From Nansenia antarctica (Eukaryota; Chordata; Actinopteri; Argentiniformes; Microstomatidae), in contig OZ022344.1 in NCBI GenBank assembly GCA_963989245.1, positions 6,380,420 to 6,444,419 of the forward strand: a stretch of DNA of 64,000 nt, read 5' to 3'. The notes under the pieces are model-generated. The model was not told the origin of the DNA and searched no databases. It saw only the letters and a program-made list of their open reading frames with translations. Below, one piece after another: positions 51,801 through 62,558 of the stretch. The first letter of the stretch is position 1; every line of letters starts with the position of its first letter. The position numbers and the translations under genes are program-made.

Positions 51801-54800
51801 TACTCCTTATTGACCATCTCTACTTCTTATAGACCATCTCTACTCCTTATTGACCATCTCTACTTCTTATAGACCATCTCTACTCCTTATTGACCATCTC
51901 TACTCCTTATAGACCATCTCTACTCCTTATTGACCATCTCTACTCCTTATTGACCATCTCTACTTCTTATAGACCATCTCTACTCCTTATAGACCATCTC
52001 TACTCCTTATTGACCATCTCTACTCCTTATAGACCATCTCTACTTCTTATTGACCATCTCTACTTCTCATAGACCATCTCTACTTCTTATAGACCATCTC
52101 TACTTCTTATAGACCATCTCTACTCCTTATAGACCATCTCTACTCCTTATAGACCATCTCTACTTCTTATTGACCATCTCTACTTCTTATTGACCATCTC
52201 TACTTCTTATAGACCATCTCTACTCCTTATAGACCATCTCTACTCCTTATAGACCATCTCTACTTCTTATAGACCATCTCTACTTCTTATAGACCATCTC
52301 TACTTCTTATTGACCATCTCTACTTCTTATTGACCATCTCTACTTCTTATAGACCATCTCTACTTCTTATAGACCATCTCTACTCCTTATAGACCATCTC
52401 TACTCCTTATTGACCATCTCTACTCCTTATAGACAATCTCTACTCCTTATTGACCATCTCTACTTCTTATTGACCATCTCTACTTCTTATTGACCATCTC
52501 TACTTCTTATAGACCATCTCTACTCCTTATTGACCATCTCTACTCCTTATAGACAATCTCTACTCCTTATTGACCATCTCTACTTCTTATTGACCATCTC
52601 TACTTCTTATTGACCATCTCTACTTCTTATAGACCATCTCTACTCCTTATAGACCATCTCTACTTCTTATTGACCATCTCTACTCCTTATTGACCATCTC
52701 TACTTCTTATAGACCATCTCTACTTCTTATAGACCATCTCTACTCCTTATAGACCATCTCTACTCCTTATAGACCATCTCTACTTCTTATTGACCATCTC
52801 TACTCCTTATTGACCATCTCTACTTCTTATAGACCATCTCTACTCCTTATAGACCATCTCTACTTCTTATAGACCATCTCTACTCCTTATTGACCATCTC
52901 TACTTCTTATAGACCATCTCTACTCCTTATAGACCATCTCTACTCCTTATGGACCATCTCTACTTCTTATAGACCATCTCTACTCCTTATTGACCATCTC
53001 TACTTCTTATTGACCATCTCTACTCCTTATAGACCATCTCTACTTCTTATAGACCAACTCTACTCCTTATAGACCATCTCTACTCCTTATAGACCATCTC
53101 TACTCCTTATTGACCATCTCTACTTCTTATAGACCAACTCTACTCCTTATAGACCATCTCTACTTCTTATAGACCATCTCTACTCCTTATTGACCATCTC
53201 TACTCCTTATAGACCATCTCTACTCCTTATAGACCATCTCTACTTCTTATAGACCATCTCTACTTCTTATAGACCATCTCTACTCCTTATAGACCATCTC
53301 TACTTCTTATAGACCATCTCTACTCCTTATAGACCATCTCTACTCCTTATAGACCATCTCTACTCCTTATTGACCATCTCTACTCCTTATTGACCATCTC
53401 TACTTCTTATAGACCATCTCTACTTCTTATTGACCATCTCTACTTCTTATTGACCATCTCTACTTCTTATAGACCATCTCTACTCCTTATTGACCATCTC
53501 TACTCCTTATTGACCATCTCTACTCCTTATTGACCATCTCTACTTCTTATTGACCATCTCTACTCCTTATAGACCATCTCTACTCCTTATTGACCATCTC
53601 TACTTCTTATTGACCATCTCTACTTCTTATAGACCATCTCTACTTCTTATTGACCATCTCTACTCCTTATAGACCATCTCTACTCCTTATTGACCATCTC
53701 TACTTCTTATAGACCATCTCTACTTCTTATAGACCATCTCTACTTCTTATAGACCATCTCTACTTCTTATAGACCATCTCTACTTATTGACCATCTCTAC
53801 TTCTTATTGACCATCTCTACTTCTTATAGACCATCTCTACTCCTTATTGACCATCTCTACTCCTTATTGACCATCTCTACTCCTTATAGACCATCTCTAC
53901 TTCTTATAGACCATCTCTACTTCTTATAGACCATCTCTACTTCTTATAGACCATCTCTACTTATTGACCATCTCTACTCCTTATTGACCATCTCTACTCC
54001 TTATAGACCATCTCTACTTCTTATTGACCATCTCTACTCCTTATAGACCATCTCTACTCCTTATAGACCATCTCTACTTCTTATAGACCATCTCTACTTC
54101 TTATTGACCATCTCTACTTCTTATTGACCATCTCTACTCCTTATAGACCATCTCTACTTCTTATTGACCATCTCTACTCCTTATTGACCATCTCTACTCC
54201 TTATTGACCATCTCTACTCCTTATTGACCATCTCTACTTCTTATTGACCATCTCTACTTCTTATAGACCATCTCTACTTCTTATTGACCATCTCTACTCC
54301 TTATAGACCATCTCTACTCCTTATAGACCATCTCTACTTCTTATAGACCATCTCTACTTCTTATTGACCATCTCTACTTCTTATTGACCATCTCTACTCC
54401 TTATAGACCATCTCTACTCCTTATAGACCATCTCTACTCCTTATTGACCATCTCTACTTCTTATAGACCATCTCTACTCCTTATTGACCATCTCTACTTC
54501 TTATTGACCATCTCTACTTCTTATAGACCATCTCTACTTCTTATTGACCATCTCTACTTCTTATTGACCATCTCTACTCCTTATAGACCATCTCTACTTC
54601 TTATTGACCATCTCTACTCCTTATTGACCATCTCTACTCCTTATTGACCATCTCTACTCCTTATTGACCATCTCTACTTCTTATTGACCATCTCTACTCC
54701 TTATTGACCATCTCTACTTCTTATTGACCATCTCTACTCCTTATTGACCATCTCTACTCCTTATTGACCATCTCTACTTCTTATTGACCATCTCTACTTC

Positions 54801-57800
54801 TTATAGACCATCTCTACTCCTTATAGACCATCTCTACTCCTTATTGACCATCTCTACTTCTTATAGACCATCTCTACTCCTTATTGACCATCTCTACTCC
54901 TTATAGACCATCTCTACTCCTTATAGACCATCTCTACTTCTTATTGACCATTTCTACTCCTTATAGACCATCTCTACTTCTTATTGACCATCTCTACTCC
55001 TTATTGACCATTTCTACTCCTTATAGACCATCTCTACTTCTTATTGACCATCTCTACTCCTTATTGACCATCTCTACTCCTTATTGACCATCTCTACTCC
55101 TTATTGACCATCTCTACTTCTTATTGACCATCTCTACTTCTTATAGACCATCTCTACTCCTTATAGACCATCTCTACTTCTTATAGACCATCTCTACTCC
55201 TTATAGACCATCTCTACTCCTTATAGACCATCTCTACTTCTTATAGACCATCTCTACTCCTTATTGACCATCTCTACTCCTTATAGACCATCTCTACTCC
55301 TTATTGACCATCTCTACTTCTTATAGACCATCTCTACTCCTTATTGACCATCTCTACTCCTTATAGACCATCTCTACTTCTTATAGACCATCTCTACTCC
55401 TTATTGACCATCTCTACTCCTTATAGACCATCTCTACTCCTTATTGACCATCTCTACTTCTTATTGACCATCTCTACTCCTTATTGACCATCTCTACTTC
55501 TTATAGACCATCTCTACTCCTTATTGACCATCTCTACTTCTTAGAGACCATCTCTACTTCTTAGAGACCATCTCTACTCCTTATAGACCATCTCTACTTC
55601 TTATTGACCATCTCTACTTCTTATTGACCATCTCTACTCCTTATAGACCATCTCTACTCCTTATTGACCATCTCTACTTCTTATTGACCATCTCTACTCC
55701 TTATAGACCATCTCTACTTCTTATTGACCATCTCTACTTCTTATTGACCATCTCTACTCCTTATTGACCATCTCTACTTCTTATAGACCATCTCTACTTC
55801 TTATTGACCATCTCTACTTCTTATTGACCATCTCTACTCCTTATTGACCATCTCTACTTCTTATTGACCATCTCTACTTCTTATAGACCATCTCTACTTC
55901 TTATAGACCATCTCTACTCCTTATTGACCATCTCTACTTCTTATTGACCATCTCTACTCCTTATTGACCATCTCTACTCCTTATTGACCATCTCTACTCC
56001 TTATTGACCATCTCTACTCCTTATTGACCATCTCTACTCCTTATTGACCATCTCTACTCCTTATTGACCATCTCTACTCCTTATAGACCATCTCTACTCC
56101 TTATAGACCATCTCTACTCCTTATAGACCATCTCTACTCCTTATTGACCATCTCTACTTCTTATTGACCATCTCTACTTCTTATTGACCATCTCTACTTC
56201 TTATAGACCATCTCTACTTCTTATAGACCATCTCTACTTCTTATTGACCATCTCTACTCCTTATTGACCATCTCTACTTCTTATAGACCATCTCTACTTC
56301 TTATAGACCATCTCTACTTCTTATTGACCATCTCTACTTCTTATAGACCATCTCTACTTCTTATTGACCATCTCTACTTCTTATTGACCATCTCTACTTC
56401 TTATAGACCATCTCTACTTCTTATAGACCATCTCTACTTCTTATAGACCATCTCTACTTCTTATTGACCATCTCTACTTCTTATAGACCATCTCTACTTC
56501 TTATTGACCATCTCTACTTCTTATTGACCATCTCTACTTCTTATAGACCATCTCTACTTATTGACCATCTCTACTTCTTATTGACCATCTCTACTCCTTA
56601 TTGACCATCTCTACTCCTTATAGACCATCTCTACTTCTTATTGACCATCTCTACTCCTTATATACCATCTCTACTTTTTATAGACCATCTCTGCTTCTTA
56701 TTGACCATCTCTACTCCTTATAGACCATCTCTACTCCTTATTGACCATCTCTACTCCTTATTGACCATCTCTACTCCTTATTGACCATCTCTACTCCTTA
56801 TTGACCATCTCTACTTCTTATAGACCATCTCTACTCCTTATTGACCATCTCTACTCCTTATTGACCATCTCTACTTTTTATAGACCATCTCTACTTCTTA
56901 TAGACCATCTCTACTCCTTATAGACCATCTCTACTCCTTATAGACCATCTCTACTTCTTATTGACCATCTCTACTCCTTATAGACCATATCTACTCCTTA
57001 TAGACCATCTCTACTCCTTATTGACCATCTCTACTTCTTATTGACCATCTCTACTCCTTATTGACCATCTCTACTCCTTATAGACCATCTCTACTCCTTA
57101 TTGACCATCTCTACTCCTTATAGACCATCTCTACTCCTTATAGACCATCTCTACTCCTTATAGACCATCTCTACTCCTTATAGACCATCTCTACTTCTTA
57201 TAGACCATCTCTACTTCTTATAGACCATCTCTACTTTTTATAGACCATCTCTACTCCTTATTGACCATCTCTACTTCTTATTGACCATCTCTACTTCTTA
57301 TTGACCATCTCTACTCCTTATAGACCATCTCTACTCCTTATAGACCATCTCTACTCCTTATAGACCATCTCTACTTCTTATAGACCATCTCTACTTTTTA
57401 TAGACCATCTCTACTCCTTATTGACCATCTCTACTTCTTATTGACCATCTCTACTCCTTATTGACCATCTCTACTTCTTATAGACCATCTCTACTCCTTA
57501 TAGACCATCTCTACTTTTTATAGACCATCTCTACTCCTTATTGACCATCTCTACTTCTTATTGACCATCTCTACTTCTTATTGACCATCTCTACTCCTTA
57601 TAGACCATCTCTACTCCTTATAGACCATCTCTACTCCTTATAGACCATCTCTACTTCTTATAGACCATCTCTACTTCTTATTGACCATCTCTACTCCTTA
57701 TAGACCATCTCTACTCCTTATAGACCATCTCTACTTCTTATTGACCATCTTTACTTCTTATTGACCATCTCTACTTCTTATAGACCATCTCTACTCCTTA

Positions 57801-60800
57801 TAGACCATCTCTACTCCTTATAGACCATCTCTACTCCTTATTGACCATCTCTACTTCTTATTGACCATCTCTACTTCTTATTGACCATCTCTACTCCTTA
57901 TAGACCATCTCTACTCCTTATAGACCATCCCTACTCCTTATTGACCATCTCTACTCCTTATAGACCATATCTACTCCTTATAGACCATCTCTACTCCTTA
58001 TAGACCATCTCTACTTCTTATAGACCAACTCTACTCCTTATAGACCATCTCTACTCCTTATTGACCATCTCTACTTCTTATTGACCATCTCTACTCCTTA
58101 TAGACCATCTCTACTCCTTATTGACCATATAGACCTTATTGGGCTTGTCAGCTGTGGGCCAAGTAGAGACAAAAGTAGCCAAAACACACAAACTTTATTT
58201 ATTTCATTATGGTTAGATGTGGATGGCTACGGTCAGGCTGTATTTCAGCAAGGTTAGGATATGACACAGTTTACTACCATTCCTACCATGGACTACTCCT
58301 TCCATTCCATGCGTTGTATTTTTAAAAAATGTTGGCATTTAGCAGACGCTTTTTTCCAAAGCAGTTCACAACAAATACATTTGTTTAATTTCTACCCCCC
58401 CCTGATATGACATAGGATATGGACATACAGGATGGGTGGATATTTGATAGAAACAAGATACATGAAGGGATGTAATTTATTTGGCTATTGACAGCATTGT
58501 CCCTGTGTGAAATGTCTCTCAGGTTTTTGATGCCACCAACACCACCAGAGAAAGGAGAGAACTCATCCTCAGCTTTGCCAAAGAGAATGCTTATAAGGTC
58601 AGGACTCTTTCTCTTGTATGATGTCACCTCTTATCCTATGTATGATGTCACCTCTTATCCTATGTATGATGTCACCTCTAATGCTATGTATGATGTCACC
58701 TCTAATGCTATGTTGATGACAGCTAATGCTATGTTGATGACAGCTAATGCTACCATCAACATACCTTCAGTATTATGATCCCGATCCCTAGAGGTGTATG
58801 CCAGGGGAGGCAGGTGGAGGTAGAAATCAGAGGCCTGTCCTCTGATTTCTACCTCCACCAGCCTCCACTGGTATATACTATTGGTATGAGAAGACGTATG
58901 CTGGACCAATGACGTTTATGCTTGTAGGAGAGATACTGTACTGAATTTCCTCTTTTTACAGGTGTTTTTTGTCGAGTCATTGTGTGACGACCCAGAAGTC
59001 ATCGCTACTAATATTTTGGTAAATAAATGCGACGATGCGTACTCCTGATATTATAGTGCATTAAAGCGCAATCCACCTGCTTTATTACAATAGCTGCAGT
59101 GTTAATTTTGGCAGGCTTTTTAGTATCTTAGTCTCTAGACGAAGAAGCACGCCAGGTCTAGTCACACCCAGTCTCCTTCATCCTTCTTAGTTCCAGTCCA
59201 GTTCCAGTTTGACGAAAACTGAAAACATTCCAGTGCGGTTACAGTCCACAAAAACTCCAAAACATTTTTAGTCCAGGCCTAGTCATCGACGAAAAAATGT
59301 ACTAACATGTTTGCAGACCAAAACCACACTAAAATGCCTTCAGTCTTCGTCAACCAAAACTAGACCAAAAACAAAGAAGGACAGGATTGACTAAAATGTG
59401 ACCAAAACCAATGTGCATCTTCGTCCAAAGACCAAGACTAAACGACTAAAAAGCCTGCCAAAACGAACACTGCTCAGCTGAGTCCTGACACTGGTCATCT
59501 TCAAGATGATTTCCTCACATTTAGTTGTTGATATACGTAGCCAGTAGTTTGTCACATATTACATTCTCTTCCATCTCCCTCTCTCTTTCCTAGGACGTGA
59601 AGGTGTCCAGTCCAGATTACCCAGAGAGAGACAGAGAGAGCGTCATGGAAGATTTCCTGAAGAGAATTGAATGCTATAAAGTGACTTACAAACCGTTAGA
59701 TCCTGATGAACATGACAAGTAAGAGAGTTTACGGTTTCAGATGATTTCATTTATTCGTTCATTTGGTCTCGCCATCTTTTAAAACGATAATCACATAGTA
59801 GAAACGTCAAGAACATAGTAGAACTAGTAGAAGATTGTAGTAGAACTAGTGTGATTATGATGTACTTCCACAGTTTGTCCAGTAGGTGGTACAACAGACC
59901 AGGCTGGGTTTGTGGTGATGTTGACTGTAATCCTTCTGATTCTATTTTGAGAAACTGCATAGTTTCTTCGGGTCTGTTGTTTTTCTCCCTCCCACTCAAT
60001 GTTAAAGGAACACTTCTGGGGCTTGTTGTCTACGAAACATTTAAACCTTAATAACAAAGTGAAAAATAATGTCCACATTAGATCAGAATCAGTAGGTTAA
60101 TCGACAAATCAGTAGGTTAATCGACAAAGTTAAGCGCCGGTTTCACAGACGAGGCTTAAGCCTAGTCCTGGACTCACACACTGTCAATGTACAATCTCCA
60201 TTGAAGTTACTTTTAGTCTGTGATTAGGCTTTAAAAGCCTTGTCTGTGAAACCGTGCCCATACATGTTTGTCATCATGAGTCTGAGTTCTGGGCAGAGCT
60301 AACCCTAACCTTTAAGAGTGGGAATCACAGTCAAAACTGCATTCCACTGAACTTTGTCCAGAACGAGAAGTGGCCTGGCATCTCCTCACAGGCCTGGCTG
60401 AAGACAGCAAAATGGGAGTTATTCAAGATACCAGTTACGAACGTCATTTCTCCAGCACAGATGTGCTTTACAGGAACAAAGAAACACAGATGGAAAAATA
60501 AATACAATCTGAGAGAGGCAAAAGAGAAAACAGAGTAGGATTTTAAATGGATTACAGCCGTGGATGTTCAAATTGTAAAAGCAAAGAACAAGTTTGGTCT
60601 GTTGAGACTCATGTAAGGCAAATAATAAAAATAGCAAAAAAAGGATGAGCTAAAAACTAAATTAATGAAGACCATTAACATTATGACAAGATACACATGT
60701 GGGCTCATTTTCAATGGAAGTCATTAATGAATATTAGATTAGATGTAACTTTATTATCATTGACAGAATACAAGTACTGAGACAACGAAACTAACCAGAC

Positions 60801-62516
60801 TAATTGATATGATGGTTTCCTGATGATGGGTGGTGGCCGAGATCGTTGGTACCCAAAAGTAATTAAAGATTAGCTCACGGTAGACAATTAAGATACAAGT
60901 TTATTACGACGTCGGGTGTGCTCAGTTACAGGGAGACATAACGCACACAGTATGTTGTTCACAGTGTCTCTTATAGAGGCGATAGTTGATGATCAAGCAA
61001 ACATCTGTCCATCACAAATCATAACCATTGACAAGGCTCTGTTGAGTCTATCTTGACCTGGAAGGGTCCTCCCAACTTCTTACTCCTCTCCATAAGGAGA
61101 TGACCTATTGACCCATGTTCTATACTGGTCACCAGTCAAGTTACATGCTGCAAGGTAGATGGCAGAGCATGAGACAGAGAGGGTGAACCCGTGTTTGGCT
61201 GAGTGTCACAACTTGATTATGATTACAGATGAGTTTATACAGAGCATTTAAAGTTTACAAGTGCACAATGAAAAACGCATCCTATCACTAATCAACTAAT
61301 CTAACCAGATACAAATAGTGTCATTGTACAAAAGACATGATAATATAGACAGTGCATGGTATTACTGTATGAGGTATTACAGTGAGTATAAATAAATAGT
61401 AAATACATGAGATGAATATCAATATCATATGTATAATTATGATATGATATGTATAGTATGAATGTACGTAGACAGCGCATAGTATTACAGTATAAGGTAT
61501 TACAGTGAGTATAAATAAATGAATTTGAATGTGAATATACATGAGATGAATATCAATATGATATGTACAGTATGATATGTACACAACAAGGGCAATAGGT
61601 CTGGAGGTATGCTACATATATGTAAGATAATAATAATAATATACATTAGACATAATAATAATAATACATTAGACTTTTCTAGACACTCAAAGACGCTTTA
61701 CAAACTGAAAATATCGAGTAGTAGTAATAAAAAGAAACAAAAGGTAAATAGAAGAAAGTATAGGGGCCTAATTGAGGTAGTGTTGGGGACACATGGGAAG
61801 CGGAGGGGAGAGGGTTAACTGGTGAAGGCAAGCATGAAGAGGTGGGTTTTGAGGGCCTGTTTAAATGTTGGGAGGGTGTTGGCCTGTCTGATGTGGTTGG
61901 GGAGGGCGTTCCAGAGGGACGGGGCTGCGGCTAAAAAGGCCCCGTCACCCCAGGTCCGGAGCTTGGTCCTGGTGGTCTTGAGGGTGGTTTGGTCGTCAGA
62001 CCCGAGGCAACGGGAGGGGGTGTGGAGGGGGACGAGGGCGGCAAGGTAGGAGGGGGCCAGATTGTTGATGGCTTTGTAAGTGGTGAGTAGGGTTTTGAAT
62101 TGGATCCTGAATTGATCAATTGATATTGATTGTGTCCATGAGTGGGAGCCAGAACAGTGAACACCAAGGGCGAGAGCAATATGCAAGTTCATGAAAAGTT
62201 GACAGGCACGACTCAAACAACCCAAAAAGATAGTTTGTTTTTCTCAAAGCTAACGACATGCCGTACTTGCTAACTTATACCAGCAGCATACCTTCTTAAC
62301 AACCTAACCATCTGTTAAAGTGAGAGGCCGCCAAGCTAAGCCCAGTGAACAACACACCTTCTGGTTGACTGAGTTAGACATGAACCCATTGACTTCCTGC
62401 CCCTACTACTTTCAGGGTTCCCACGGGGTCCTTGAAAGTTTGTGAATTTGAGAAAAAGAAATCAAGGTCTTAAAAGTTTTTGAAAATAGACATGGGTCAT
62501 TGAAAGTGCTTGAATT

Positions 62517-62558
<42 letters not shown>

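Noticed and set aside
51890..56446. Open frames of 60-87 codons inside the 20-bp array (repeating ISTPYRPSLLLIDHLY)
   Set aside because: The 20-bp period cycles through all frames every three units; a frame stays open only when the W site happens to read T, A, any in successive units. These are chance runs in an intron with no start context.
50641..58130. CRISPR-like array
   Set aside because: The units are contiguous with no unique spacers, and this is vertebrate intronic DNA; it is a minisatellite.
61815..62225. Host gene on the minus strand
   Set aside because: The encoded segment is the C-terminal part of a LINE reverse transcriptase, with related 3' ends at 48023-48240 and 442-900.
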